A stretch of DNA of 64,000 nt, taken from the NCBI GenBank assembly GCA_945831575.1, contig CAMACX010000004.1:61729-125728 (forward strand), given 5' to 3'. The notes beneath the pieces were generated by a model, which saw nothing but the letters and a program-made list of their open reading frames with translations, did no database searches and was not told where the DNA came from. Shown here piece after piece: positions 7,286 to 16,389 of the stretch. Numbering within the stretch: the first letter of the stretch is position 1; each line of letters starts with the position of its first letter. The translations under genes were made by a program, and so were the position numbers. The stretch comes from an uncultured Mediterranea sp. Lineage in GTDB: Bacteria > Bacteroidota > Bacteroidia > Bacteroidales > Bacteroidaceae.

Positions 7286-8599
7286 ATGAAAGTTTTAAAG
7301 TTTGGAGGAACTTCGGTGGGTTCGGCCCAGCGAATGAAGGATGTAGCCCAGCTCATTATGGATGGGGAAAGAAAAATCGTGGTCCTCTCGGCCATGTCGG
7401 GGACAACCAACACCTTGGTGGAAATCTCGGAATACCTCTACCGCAAGAATGCGGAGGGAGCCAACGACATCATCAACCGGCTGGAGAGCAAATATCGCCG
7501 TCACGTGGATGAACTCTATGCCACCGATGAATATAAGCAGAAGGGCTTGGAACTGATCCGGTACCACTTCGATGAACTGCGTGCCCACACTAAGGACATC
7601 TTTACCCTCTTCGATGAGAAGGCTGTGCTGGCCGAGGGTGAACTCATCTCCACGGGTATGGTCAACCTCTACCTGCAGGAACAGGGAGTCAACTCGGTGC
7701 TCCTGCCTGCGCTGGAGTACATGCGTACAGACAAGAATGCGGAGCCTGATGCTACCTATATCCGCGAGAAGTTGCTTGAGCAGCTGGAGCAGCAGCCAGA
7801 TGCCGACATCTACATCACGCAGGGATTCATCTGCCGTAATGCCTATGGCGAGATAGATAACCTGCAGCGCGGTGGCAGCGACTACACTGCCTCACTCATC
7901 GGTGCGGCCATCAAGGCAGAGGAAATCCAGATTTGGACCGACATCGATGGTATGCACAACAACGACCCCCGCTTTGTGGATCACACCGCTCCTGTGCGTA
8001 ACCTCCACTTTGAGGAGGCGGCCGAACTGGCCTATTTCGGTGCTAAGATTCTGCACCCCACCTGCATCCAGCCGGCTAAGTTTGCCCATATCCCCGTGCG
8101 GTTGCTCAATACCATGGACCCCAAGGCTCCGGGTACGCTCATCTCCAATGAGACTGAGCTCCACAAAATCAAGGCCGTAGCGGCCAAGGACAACATCACA
8201 GCCATCAAGATTAAGTCGGGACGTATGCTCCTGGCTTACGGGTTCCTGCGTAAGGTGTTTGAGATTTTCGAGAGTTTCCACACCTCCATCGACATGATTT
8301 GCACCAGCGAGGTAGGCGTATCTGTCACCATTGACAACACCAGTCACCTGGCTGAGATTCTCGATGAACTGCGTAAGTTTGGCACCGTCACCGTGGATAG
8401 CAACATGTGCATCATCTGCGTGGTGGGTGACCTCGACTGGGAGAACGTAGGCTTCGAAGCGAAGGCACTCGATGCCATGCGCGAGATTCCCGTGCGCATG
8501 ATCTCCTTCGGCGGCAGTAACTACAACATCTCCTTCTTGGTACGCCAGGAGGATAAGAAGCGTGCCCTGCAGGCACTGAGTGACGAACTTTTCTCATAA
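7286..8599 (+). CDS. lysC: Aspartate kinase (monofunctional)
   Basis: Phosphorylates L-aspartate, the first step to lysine, threonine and methionine. The kinase domain starts KFGGTSVGSAQRM and includes the substrate loop GFICRNAYGEIDNLQRGGSDYTA; two ACT domains occupy about residues 300-437 (TAIKIKSGRML... and CIICVVGDLDW...). The 437-residue length matches the monofunctional class with tandem ACT regulation, so feedback by an end-product amino acid is expected. lysA follows after 15 bp, suggesting lysine as the purpose of this operon part. No lysine-riboswitch-like structure is seen in the 66-bp gap upstream. Confidence 0.95.
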   Translation: MKVLKFGGTSVGSAQRMKDVAQLIMDGERKIVVLSAMSGTTNTLVEISEYLYRKNAEGANDIINRLESKYRRHVDELYATDEYKQKGLELIRYHFDELRAHTKDIFTLFDEKAVLAEGELISTGMVNLYLQEQGVNSVLLPALEYMRTDKNAEPDATYIREKLLEQLEQQPDADIYITQGFICRNAYGEIDNLQRGGSDYTASLIGAAIKAEEIQIWTDIDGMHNNDPRFVDHTAPVRNLHFEEAAELAYFGAKILHPTCIQPAKFAHIPVRLLNTMDPKAPGTLISNETELHKIKAVAAKDNITAIKIKSGRMLLAYGFLRKVFEIFESFHTSIDMICTSEVGVSVTIDNTSHLAEILDELRKFGTVTVDSNMCIICVVGDLDWENVGFEAKALDAMREIPVRMISFGGSNYNISFLVRQEDKKRALQALSDELFS

Positions 8600-8614
8600 A
8601 CAAATCTCATATAC

Positions 8615-9772
8615 ATGGACACAATCACATTTCCTACAACTGAACAACTCAGCAAGATGCAGACACCCTGTTACTACTACGACATGGCGCTGCTGCAGCA
8701 GACCCTCGATGCCATCAGGCAGGAGGTGGAGCAATATGAACATTTTGACGTACACTATGCAGTCAAGGCCAACGCCAATCCCCGTGTGCTCAGCGCCATC
8801 AGCGGTGCCGGGCTGGGGGCCGACTGCGTCAGTGGCGGTGAGATAAAAGCGGCTATCGAGGCCGGATTCCCTGCCGACAAGGTGGTCTTTGCCGGTGTGG
8901 GTAAGGCCGACTGGGAGATTCGTCTGGGTCTGGAGCACGACATCTACTGCTTCAACGTGGAGTCGGTGCCCGAGTTGGAGGTCATCAACCAACTGGCTGC
9001 TGAGGCCGGTAAGATGGCCCGGGTGGCCTTCCGCATCAATCCCGATGTGGGGGCCCATACCCATGCCAACATTACTACAGGACTGGCTGAGAATAAGTTT
9101 GGCATCTCCATGCGCGACATGGAGACGGTCATTCGCCTAGCGCAGCAGATGGAGCACGTCACCTTCATGGGGCTGCACTTCCATATCGGTTCGCAAATTC
9201 TGGAGATGGACGACTTCGTGGCACTGAGCCATCGTATCAACGAACTTCAGGATCGGCTTGAAGCAGTCGGGATTACCGTGCCCAATATCAATGTGGGTGG
9301 CGGACTGGGCATTGATTATCAGTGTCCCGAGCTCTTCCCTGTGCCCAACTTCAAGGCCTACTTTGCCACCTATGCTCATCACCTCAAGCTCCGTAAAGGG
9401 CAGCATCTTCACTTCGAACTGGGTCGCTCGGTGGTGGGGCAGTGTGGTATGCTCATCTCGCGTGTGCTCTACATGAAGCAAGGCACCAACAAGCAGTTTG
9501 CCATCCTCGATGCCGGTATGACCGACCTCATTCGCCCGGCCCTCTACCAAGCCCATCACGCCATCCGCAACCTCACCTCCGATGAACCTGCTTCCACTTA
9601 CGATGTGGTAGGTCCCATCTGTGAGTCGTCGGATGTCTTCGAGAAGGATGTCGTACTCCCCGGAGTGCGCCGTGGCGACTACTTTGCTCTGCTCTCTGCA
9701 GGAGCTTACGGTGAGATTATGGCCTCGCGCTACAATTGCCGCGCCCTGCCAGGCAGCTACTACAGCGAATAA
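8615..9772 (+). CDS. lysA: Diaminopimelate decarboxylase
   Basis: Decarboxylates meso-diaminopimelate to lysine using PLP, the last step of lysine synthesis. The fold-III barrel has the PLP lysine in HYAVKANANPRVL, the glycine loop NVGGGLGIDY and the dimer-interface catalytic Cys in GPICESSDVF; FELGRSVVG is the conserved phosphate/arginine strand. At 385 residues it is a little shorter than E. coli LysA (420). It closely follows lysC and is the last gene before a repeat-containing spacer. Confidence 0.95.
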   Translation: MDTITFPTTEQLSKMQTPCYYYDMALLQQTLDAIRQEVEQYEHFDVHYAVKANANPRVLSAISGAGLGADCVSGGEIKAAIEAGFPADKVVFAGVGKADWEIRLGLEHDIYCFNVESVPELEVINQLAAEAGKMARVAFRINPDVGAHTHANITTGLAENKFGISMRDMETVIRLAQQMEHVTFMGLHFHIGSQILEMDDFVALSHRINELQDRLEAVGITVPNINVGGGLGIDYQCPELFPVPNFKAYFATYAHHLKLRKGQHLHFELGRSVVGQCGMLISRVLYMKQGTNKQFAILDAGMTDLIRPALYQAHHAIRNLTSDEPASTYDVVGPICESSDVFEKDVVLPGVRRGDYFALLSAGAYGEIMASRYNCRALPGSYYSE

Positions 9773-9778
9773 CTACCC

Positions 9779-9833
9779 GTAGCTAATACTTGTAGCTCGT
9801 AGCTCGTAGCTTGTAGCCCGTAGCCCGTAGCTG
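9779..9833 (+). repeat. Imperfect 7-bp tandem repeat (GTAGCTC-type)
   Basis: Six consecutive heptamers run from 9792 to 9833: GTAGCTC, GTAGCTC, GTAGCTT, GTAGCCC, GTAGCCC, GTAGCTG, preceded by a looser GTAGCTA at about 9779. The same motif recurs at 21308-21356, there inside a gene. Confidence 0.85.
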
Positions 9834-9902
9834 CCTCCAGTATTCTGGCACGGTTCTTGCTGTATCTAAAACAGAATTGTTTAACTTAAAACATAACGAA
9901 TT

Positions 9903-10388
9903 ATGGTATTGACTGAAAAATTAGAAAAAGCATTGAATGAGCAGATCACGGCTGAACTGTGGTCTTCGAATCTCTATCTGGCCATGTCGTTCTACATGGC
10001 ACGTGAAGGTTGGACGGGTATGGCCTCTTGGCTCAACAAGCAGGCTGCTGAAGAGTGGAGTCATGCCAACATGCTGGCCAACTGGGTCATCAAGCGTGGC
10101 GGTAAGGCTCAGGTTGATAAGGTGGATGTAGTACCCAATGACTTTGGTACTCCCGTAGAGGTCTTCACGCAAGTGTATGAACACGAATGTCGTGTTTCGA
10201 AGATGATTGACGACCTGGTTGATGTAGCTGCCGAGGCACGCGACAAGGCTTCGCAGGACTTCCTTTGGGGCTTCGTACGTGAGCAGGTAGAAGAGGAAGA
10301 GACCGCTCAGGGTATCGTGGACATGATCAAGAAGGCTGGTGAAGCAGGCATCTATGCGGTAGATGCCAAGTTGGGTGCTCGCAAGTAA
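9903..10388 (+). CDS. ftnA: Bacterial non-heme ferritin
   Basis: Iron-storage ferritin that oxidises Fe(II) and stores Fe(III) in a 24-mer cage in the cytosol. The 161-residue four-helix bundle has the ferroxidase ligands: Glu18 (ITAELWSS), Glu51 and His54 (AAEEWSHANM), and later Glu residues in YEHECR and EQVEEEETAQ. It starts with ATG at 9903 after an AT-rich leader. It stands alone on the plus strand, convergent with kbl. No clear TAnnTTTG box is seen upstream, and iron or oxidative control cannot be read from the sequence. Confidence 0.95.
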   Translation: MVLTEKLEKALNEQITAELWSSNLYLAMSFYMAREGWTGMASWLNKQAAEEWSHANMLANWVIKRGGKAQVDKVDVVPNDFGTPVEVFTQVYEHECRVSKMIDDLVDVAAEARDKASQDFLWGFVREQVEEEETAQGIVDMIKKAGEAGIYAVDAKLGARK

Positions 10389-10446
10389 GCTGCAGCTTGC
10401 TTTGCAAGCACTGCCGATGAAGTGACACCGCTGATAAGGCCAAAAG

Positions 10447-10494
10447 AAATCCGCTATCCTTTGCTGCACCTAAGCAGCATCGGGTAGCGGATTT
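10447..10494. terminator. Long two-step hairpin between convergent ftnA and kbl
   Basis: Outer arms 10447-10459 and 10482-10494 (AAATCCGCTATCC / GGGTAGCGGATTT, 12 of 13 paired) enclose an inner 5-bp stem 10463-10467 / 10474-10478. T-tracts on either side are short, so it probably acts as a bidirectional terminator. Confidence 0.7.
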
Positions 10495-10541
10495 GCTATT
10501 GTGTTGGAGTGTGGTTCAGCGTTCTTGCTTCGATGACACCT

Positions 10542-11729
10542 TTATTTGATGACACCCAGCTCCTTGCCCACCTTGATAAAGGCGGCAATGCAGCGGTCGA
10601 GGTGCTCGCGCTCGTGGCCTGCAGAGAGCTGTACACGGATGCGGGCCTGACCCTTCGGTACAACGGGATAGTAGAAGCCCGTCACGTAGATACCCTCTTC
10701 CTGCATCTTGGCAGCAAAGACTTGTGACAATTTGGCATCATAGAGCATGACAGCGCAGATGGCACTTTGCGTAGGCTTGATGTCGAAGCCCGCGGCCATC
10801 ATTTTCTCGCGGAAGTAAGCCACGTTCTCCACCAGCTTGTCGTGCAGTGCATTGCTCTCTTTCAGCATTTTGAATACTTCCAGGCTGGCACCGATAACGG
10901 CGGGAGCCACCGAGTTGCTGAAGAGGTAGGGACGGCTGCGCTGACGCAGCAGGTCAATAATCTCCTTGCGGCCCGTGGTGAATCCGCCCATGGCACCGCC
11001 GAAGGCCTTACCCAGCGTACCGGTGTAGATGTCCACGCGGCCGTAGGTCTGGTACAGTTCGCTCACGCCGTGGCCCGTAGCACCTACGACACCGGCAGAG
11101 TGCGACTCGTCCACCATCACCAGGGCATCGTACTTCTCAGCCAGGTCACAGATCTTGTCCATGGGAGCCACGTTGCCATCCATCGAGAATACACCGTCGG
11201 TCACGATGATGCGGAAGCGCTGAGCCTGCGCCTCCTTGAGGCATTGCTCCAGCTCCTCCATGTTGGCGTTGGCATAGCGGTAACGCTTAGCCTTGCAGAG
11301 GCGCACGCCGTCGATGATTGAAGCGTGGTTGAGCGCATCCGAGATGATGGCGTCCTCGTCGGTGAGCAGCGGCTCAAACACACCTCCGTTGGCATCGAAG
11401 CAGGCAGCGTAGAGGATGGTGTCCTCCGTGTGGAAGTAGTCGCTGATGGCGGCTTCCAACTCCTTGTGGATGTCCTGCGTGCCACAGATGAAGCGTACCG
11501 ACGACATGCCATAACCACGGCGGTCCATCATCTGCTGGGCGGCAGCGATCAGACGCGGGTTGTTAGACAGGCCAAGGTAGTTGTTGGCACAAAAGTTAAG
11601 CACTTCGCCCCCCTTCACTGTGATGGCAGCTTGCTGAGGGCTCTCAATCAGGCGTTCCTCCTTGTAGAGGCCCGCTTCTTTAATCTCGGCCAGGGTCTGG
11701 CAGAGATGGTCTTTCATTTTTCCGTACAT
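10542..11729 (-). CDS. kbl: Glycine C-acetyltransferase (2-amino-3-ketobutyrate CoA ligase)
   Basis: Cleaves 2-amino-3-ketobutyrate with CoA into glycine and acetyl-CoA, the second step of threonine catabolism. A 395-residue fold-type I PLP enzyme of the alpha-oxoamine synthase family, with the Schiff-base lysine in GTLGKAFGGAMGG, the aspartate in MVDESHSAGVVG, and the N-terminal CANNYLGLSNNP motif. It is divergent from tdh, which makes its substrate. Relatives (8-amino-7-oxononanoate synthase, serine palmitoyltransferase) are possible by sequence, but the tdh neighbour supports Kbl. Confidence 0.93.
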   Translation of the reverse strand: MYGKMKDHLCQTLAEIKEAGLYKEERLIESPQQAAITVKGGEVLNFCANNYLGLSNNPRLIAAAQQMMDRRGYGMSSVRFICGTQDIHKELEAAISDYFHTEDTILYAACFDANGGVFEPLLTDEDAIISDALNHASIIDGVRLCKAKRYRYANANMEELEQCLKEAQAQRFRIIVTDGVFSMDGNVAPMDKICDLAEKYDALVMVDESHSAGVVGATGHGVSELYQTYGRVDIYTGTLGKAFGGAMGGFTTGRKEIIDLLRQRSRPYLFSNSVAPAVIGASLEVFKMLKESNALHDKLVENVAYFREKMMAAGFDIKPTQSAICAVMLYDAKLSQVFAAKMQEEGIYVTGFYYPVVPKGQARIRVQLSAGHEREHLDRCIAAFIKVGKELGVIK

Positions 11730-11852
11730 AAATATACAATTTGTTAACTTAAATAAGGTTTAGAATACCGTTCCTTCTTAGACTTTGCAAATTACATCAT
11801 TTTTTTTGAAATAAACAATAGCAAAGTGGTAGATTATTGAAAAAAAATTGCG

Positions 11853-11860
11853 TACCTTTG
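11853..11860 (+). promoter_or_regulatory. -7 box of the tdh promoter
   Basis: TACCTTTG, a consensus TAnnTTTG, lies 42 bp before the tdh ATG. A TTG is close upstream but not at the ideal distance. Confidence 0.55.
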
Positions 11861-11902
11861 CACTCCGTAAACAGAAACGTTATACCTAACAAACATGAAA
11901 TT

Positions 11903-12853
11903 ATGAAAAAGATTCTCGTTATTGGTGCTACCGGCCAGATTGGCTCGGAGTTGACGATGGAATTGCGTCACCGCTACGGTGGTGATAATGTAGTGGCTGG
12001 ATATATCCAAGGCGCTGAGCCCAAGGGTGAACTCAAGGAGAGTGGTCCCATGGAACTGGCTGACGTGACTGATGCCGAAGCATTGGCACGTGTGGTCAAG
12101 GCGCATCAGATAGATACCATCTACAACCTCGCTGCACTCCTCTCCGTTGTGGCCGAGAATAAGCCTAAACTGGCTTGGAAAATCGGTATTGATGGCCTGT
12201 GGAACGTGCTCGAAGTGGCTCGTGAAGAGGGGTGTGCCGTCTTTACACCCAGCTCAATTGGCTCGTTTGGAGCCTCTACACCCCATGTGATGACCCCTCA
12301 GGACACGGTGCAACGCCCCCGCACGATGTATGGCGTGACCAAGGTGACCACTGAGCTGCTGAGTGACTACTACAACCTGAAGTATGGTGTAGATACTCGT
12401 TCGGTGCGCTTCCCAGGCATCATCTCCAACGTAACCCCTCCGGGTGGTGGTACGACCGACTATGCTGTCGATATCTATTACTCGGCTGTGCGTGGTGAGG
12501 AGTTTGTATGCCCTATTCAGGCTGGTACCTATATGGACATGATGTACATGCCCGATGCGCTCCAGGCTGCTATCTCGTTGATGGAGGCTGACCCCACGCG
12601 CCTTGTTCACCGCAACGGATTTAACGTGACGGCCATGAGCTTCGACCCCGAAGGCATCTATGCTGCCATCCGTAAGGTGATGCCTGACTTCAAGATGCGC
12701 TACGAGGTGGATCCCTTGAAGCAGTCGATAGCCAGCAGCTGGCCCGATTCGCTCGATGACAGCTGCGCACGCAACGAGTGGGACTGGAAGCCCCAGTTCG
12801 ATCTCGACAAGATGACCATTGATATGATTGAGAAACTTAAGGCCCGCCTCTGA
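11903..12853 (+). CDS. tdh: NAD-dependent epimerase-type L-threonine 3-dehydrogenase
   Basis: Oxidises L-threonine to 2-amino-3-ketobutyrate with NAD. This is the short-chain/extended SDR form: GATGQIGSE near the N-terminus for NAD, TPSSIGSFG with the catalytic Ser, and YGVTK with the Tyr-Lys pair. The sequence after it (RFPGIISNVTPPGGGTTDYAVD) matches SDR-type threonine dehydrogenases rather than the zinc-dependent Tdh of E. coli. The ATG at 11903 gives MKKILVIGATG; the longer frame from 11837 starts ahead of the -7 box and is not credible. Located opposite kbl, completing threonine to glycine plus acetyl-CoA. Confidence 0.92.
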   Translation: MKKILVIGATGQIGSELTMELRHRYGGDNVVAGYIQGAEPKGELKESGPMELADVTDAEALARVVKAHQIDTIYNLAALLSVVAENKPKLAWKIGIDGLWNVLEVAREEGCAVFTPSSIGSFGASTPHVMTPQDTVQRPRTMYGVTKVTTELLSDYYNLKYGVDTRSVRFPGIISNVTPPGGGTTDYAVDIYYSAVRGEEFVCPIQAGTYMDMMYMPDALQAAISLMEADPTRLVHRNGFNVTAMSFDPEGIYAAIRKVMPDFKMRYEVDPLKQSIASSWPDSLDDSCARNEWDWKPQFDLDKMTIDMIEKLKARL

Positions 12854-12880
12854 TTCATAGCCTCCGGGTTCACCATTTCA

Positions 12881-13726
12881 ATGAGAAAATCCATTTTATG
12901 GGCGCTTGTCGCCCTCACGGTATCAGCTTGTGGACAAAAGAAAGCGGCTATCGACCCCTTTGAATCATTGACGTCGATGGTTGATTCGGTTGCCCAACAG
13001 GCCGATACCGTACACCTGCCAGAAGTCGAGGAGCCTCAGCCCATCGAGGCGGATGAGCTCTTCGATGACTTTATCTTCAACTACGCCCAAGACCACGTAC
13101 TGCAACTGCAACGAACCATTTTTCCCTTACCTTATTATAATGAAGACGTTCCGCTTAAGATAGAGAAGGCATACTGGAAACACGATGACCTCTTCTGCAA
13201 GGAGAATGCCTATACGCTGCTTTTTGACAAAGAGGAGCAGATGGACCTGGTAGGTGATACGACGCTGAAGTCGGTGCAGGTGGAGTGGATCTTCCTCAAG
13301 ACGCGCATGATGAAGAAGTACTACTTCGAGAAGCTCAAGGGCGTGTGGATGTTGGAGGCCATCAATCTCCGTAAATTGACGGCCGATGACCCGGCAGACT
13401 TCATCGACTTCTATGCCCGCTTTGCCACCGACTCCCTCTTCCAGATGGAGCACATCGCACAGCGTCTTCAGTTTGTCACCATCGACCCCGACGATGAGTT
13501 CTCCATTCTGGAGACTACGCTCGATGCGGGTCAGTGGGCTGCATTCAGCCCTCAACTGCCTAAGGAGCGTCTGTCGAACATCGACTATGGTCAGCATGTC
13601 TCCTCGCAATCCAACACCCGCATCCTCAAGATTAATGGGATAGGCAATGGCTTCTCCAATCTTTTCTACTTTCGCCGCTTGGACGAGTCGTGGGAACTCT
13701 ACCGCTACGAAGATACCAGTATCTGA
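12881..13726 (+). CDS. DUF4348-type lipoprotein
   Basis: A 281-residue protein with a lipoprotein signal peptide: MRKSILWALVALTVSAC, Cys17 after a VSA lipobox. A Pro/Glu-rich linker follows, then a domain from about residue 60 (ELFDDFIFNYAQD...) that I recognise as the Bacteroidetes DUF4348 family, of unknown function. It probably sits on the inner face of the outer membrane or is exported. It is 27 bp downstream of tdh and 43 bp upstream of the MBL hydrolase, so cotranscription is likely. Confidence 0.75.
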   Translation: MRKSILWALVALTVSACGQKKAAIDPFESLTSMVDSVAQQADTVHLPEVEEPQPIEADELFDDFIFNYAQDHVLQLQRTIFPLPYYNEDVPLKIEKAYWKHDDLFCKENAYTLLFDKEEQMDLVGDTTLKSVQVEWIFLKTRMMKKYYFEKLKGVWMLEAINLRKLTADDPADFIDFYARFATDSLFQMEHIAQRLQFVTIDPDDEFSILETTLDAGQWAAFSPQLPKERLSNIDYGQHVSSQSNTRILKINGIGNGFSNLFYFRRLDESWELYRYEDTSI

Positions 13727-13769
13727 TGACTTTCTCCATTCTAGTAAACGCGTTTTAACTCCAGAATAC

Positions 13770-14549
13770 ATGATAACGACTCCAAAGATTACCCTTACTT
13801 TCTTGGGTACAGGCACCTCGACCGGTGTGCCCGAGGTGGGCTGCTGCTGTAAGGTGTGCAGCTCTGCTGACCCTCGTGATAAACGCCTCCGCTGCGCTGC
13901 ACTCATTGATGTGGACGACACCCGGTTGCTCGTGGATTGTGGTCCCGACTTCCGCCAGCAGATGATGCACCTGCCCTTCCGTGCCATTGATGCCGTGCTG
14001 CTCACGCATGAGCATTACGACCACGTGGGTGGGCTCGACGACCTGCGCCCCTTCTGCCGCTTTGGCGAGATACCCGTCTATGCCAACGAGCTGACGGCGC
14101 AGCACCTGCGTATGCGCATGCCCTACTGCTTTGTGGATAAGTCCTACCCGGGCATTCCCCGCATGGACCTGCGCGTGGCGGCTCCTGCGGGTCGCTTTGA
14201 GGTCAATGGGGTGGAGGTGATGCCACTGGAGGTGATGCATGGCAAGCTCCCTATCCTGGGCTACCGCATCGCACAGCGCGTGGGCTACGTCACCGATATG
14301 CTCACGATGCCGGAGCAATCTTACCAGTTGCTCGAAGGGGTGGATTTGCTGGTGCTCAATGCCTTACGCGATAAACCGCATCCCACCCACCAGACTGTCA
14401 GTGAAGCCCTGCAGGTGGTGGAAAGGCTTCGTCCACGGGAGACCTTCCTTATCCATCCTTCGCACCATATCGGGCTCCATGCCGACGTAGAACGGCAGCT
14501 TCCACCCCATGTCCATCTGGCTTATGATGGGCTTCAAGTCGTGGTTTAA
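13770..14549 (+). CDS. MBL-fold metallo-hydrolase (PhnP/RNase Z-like phosphodiesterase)
   Basis: A 259-residue metallo-beta-lactamase fold protein. It starts TFLGTGTSTGVPEVGC, has the metal motif THEHYDHVGGLDD (HxHxDH), further His/Asp ligands around EVMHGKLP and VGYVTDM, and a C-terminal LIHPSHH. The GTGTSTGVP opening and a Cys-rich GCCCKVCSS segment (possible structural zinc site, as in PhnP) place it near phosphoribosyl cyclic phosphodiesterases and RNase Z-like enzymes. ATG 13770 was chosen because the earlier in-frame ATG (13647) lies inside the preceding gene and adds 41 unrelated residues. Substrate unknown. Confidence 0.85.
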   Translation: MITTPKITLTFLGTGTSTGVPEVGCCCKVCSSADPRDKRLRCAALIDVDDTRLLVDCGPDFRQQMMHLPFRAIDAVLLTHEHYDHVGGLDDLRPFCRFGEIPVYANELTAQHLRMRMPYCFVDKSYPGIPRMDLRVAAPAGRFEVNGVEVMPLEVMHGKLPILGYRIAQRVGYVTDMLTMPEQSYQLLEGVDLLVLNALRDKPHPTHQTVSEALQVVERLRPRETFLIHPSHHIGLHADVERQLPPHVHLAYDGLQVVV

Positions 14550-14590
14550 CAATAATAAACGTGTCACGACCTAAACTTTTATAAATTTTC

Positions 14591-14622
14591 TTTTGCTTTG
14601 TTAGAGATAAGTGCTATATTTG
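14591..14622 (+). promoter_or_regulatory. Bacteroidetes-type promoter
   Basis: TTTTG (14591-14595) and TATATTTG (14615-14622) are 19 bp apart; the downstream ATG is at 14647. Together these are a near-consensus -33/-7 pair. Confidence 0.8.
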
Positions 14623-14646
14623 CACCAAACTTTAACGGTATCCGCT

Positions 14647-16218
14647 ATGAAGCTGAAACTCATCATACGTCTGGCCATTTTGCTCAGTGTGGTTTTGCTG
14701 TGTACGGGTTTTGGGGTCTATTCCTTCTTTCGCCTGAATGCTGAAGAACATCGACAGGATTTTGACCTCTTCTCCCTCGTGCCGCAGGATGTGGTGGCCG
14801 TGCTCGAAACTGACCATCTCGGTGAGTTAGTGACCTCTATTGACCGCATGAAGTGCAGCCGCGAGGGGCGTTTCCTCTATGCTTCTGACCTCTTTGTGCT
14901 GCTCAAGGACGGGCTTCATGCGCTGATTGAGGAGTCTCCTCATGGCCTGAGCGTGCAGATGGACAAGATGCTCCTCAGCTTCCATCACCCTGACAATCCC
15001 ACCAATCAGGTTCTCTATTGCGCCATGGGGCGTGGTGATTATGACCTGATGGAATCCTTTATCAACAAGTTCAGTTCAGCCTCTTTTCCTTCGAAGTACA
15101 TCGACTACCGTGGTGAGGAAATCCGTATCTACCCTTTAGCCGATGGACGTTTCCTCTCAGTCTATCTCACGCGCAACTTCCTGGTGGCCAGCTTTCAGAA
15201 GCGACTCGTGGAACAGGTTATTGATGCACATCGCAAGAGGCATACCCTCAGTGAGCTTACGAGCTTCAGACAGTTGCCTCAGGAGGAGAAACCCAACGTA
15301 GAGGCTAAGCTCTTCGTGCGGATGAATGCCGTCAGTATGGGCACTGACTCTCTGCAGGCCCGGGCGCGCGTTGCCGGTTGGACGGCTTACGACCTCCGGT
15401 TGGAGGAGGATGCCATCTACTGTTCCGGCGTATGCCGCGATAATGAGCAAGTCAGCACCTTCATCCACACGATGAAGCAGCAGCAACCCATGCAGGTGAC
15501 CAATGGTGTAGGGATTCCCGCAACCACGCTGTTTTATGACAGCTACTCGCTGACTGATAAGCGGATGGTGTGGGACTTTTTTGCCTCGCATCAGGCCTTG
15601 ACAGATACCCTGGCCTCGCTTCGCTGGCAGGCGTTTATACAGGAGCATGCAGGTTCTGAGGTGCATTGCTGCTTCTTTACAGACCCATCAGAGATGGTTA
15701 CTCCATCTCTCTCTCTGGCTGAGTCCGCGCAGTCTGTCCTTCATGCGGTGGTGAATCTTCCTCTGCATCAGTCAGACGAGACGAAGCAGCTCTTCCATTC
15801 GCTCTATCCCTTGAAGCGAGGTGAGCTGTGGCATGTGGTGCCTGACTCCACTCTCTTTGCCGGTCTTGTGGGCATCTCTGCGGGAACTCCTGTCTATGTG
15901 GGTTTTCATCAGGGGAACATGCTGGTGGGCAATAGTGAGGAGAGTCTGAGTTGCTACCTGGAGATGATTAAGCGTGGTGAGGTGATGGAGGGAGAAGAGC
16001 GGCATGAGAGGCTGCTCTCCAGCTTGTCCTCTACGTGCCGGTTTCTGCTGATTGCGGAGGTTGACCGTCTCTTGCAGCAGCCCGAGCTCTTTACCCGCCT
16101 TGTACCCCAGTACTTCTTGAAGCATGCCCGCTTCTTTGGTGCCTTCACACTGGCCATACAGTTGACATGCGCCGATGACTTGGCTTACCCCAACATTGTA
16201 CTCCTCTTTAACGAGTAG
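14647..16218 (+). CDS. Membrane-anchored protein of unknown function (DUF3352-like)
   Basis: A 523-residue protein with one N-terminal membrane segment (about residues 6-27, LIIRLAILLSVVLLCTGFGV) and a large domain facing the periplasm. The region after it (DLFSLVPQDVVAVLETDHLGEL) resembles the start of DUF3352-type proteins, in which 'P.dt.l...' repeats form two similar halves. No catalytic motif is visible. The ATG at 14647 sits 25 bp after a strong -7 box; an earlier frame start at 14611 precedes the promoter and is rejected. It is monocistronic and convergent with trpS. Function not assigned. Confidence 0.8.
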   Translation: MKLKLIIRLAILLSVVLLCTGFGVYSFFRLNAEEHRQDFDLFSLVPQDVVAVLETDHLGELVTSIDRMKCSREGRFLYASDLFVLLKDGLHALIEESPHGLSVQMDKMLLSFHHPDNPTNQVLYCAMGRGDYDLMESFINKFSSASFPSKYIDYRGEEIRIYPLADGRFLSVYLTRNFLVASFQKRLVEQVIDAHRKRHTLSELTSFRQLPQEEKPNVEAKLFVRMNAVSMGTDSLQARARVAGWTAYDLRLEEDAIYCSGVCRDNEQVSTFIHTMKQQQPMQVTNGVGIPATTLFYDSYSLTDKRMVWDFFASHQALTDTLASLRWQAFIQEHAGSEVHCCFFTDPSEMVTPSLSLAESAQSVLHAVVNLPLHQSDETKQLFHSLYPLKRGELWHVVPDSTLFAGLVGISAGTPVYVGFHQGNMLVGNSEESLSCYLEMIKRGEVMEGEERHERLLSSLSSTCRFLLIAEVDRLLQQPELFTRLVPQYFLKHARFFGAFTLAIQLTCADDLAYPNIVLLFNE

Positions 16219-16249
16219 TGGTGTTGTACCCTCCGTTCTTAACATGTTA

Positions 16250-16368
16250 CATCCGACATTTGGAGTCAATCCATTGTCATCTCAACTATTCTTGGGCTGA
16301 AAGCCCGGCAAGCTTCGGAGATGAAGATGATTATCACTCCAAACGTCGGATGAATCTTCCTTTTTTTT
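16250..16368 (+). terminator. Nested three-stem hairpin element ending in a T-run
   Basis: Outer 17-bp arms (16250-16266 and 16336-16352, one mismatch), a middle 7-bp stem (16277-16283 / 16318-16324) and an inner 5-bp stem (16294-16298 / 16302-16306) are followed by eight T residues (16361-16368). The simplest reading is a plus-strand intrinsic terminator, but it is far larger than usual. Confidence 0.6.
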
Positions 16369-16389
16369 ATTTAGGGCATCTTTTTTTAT

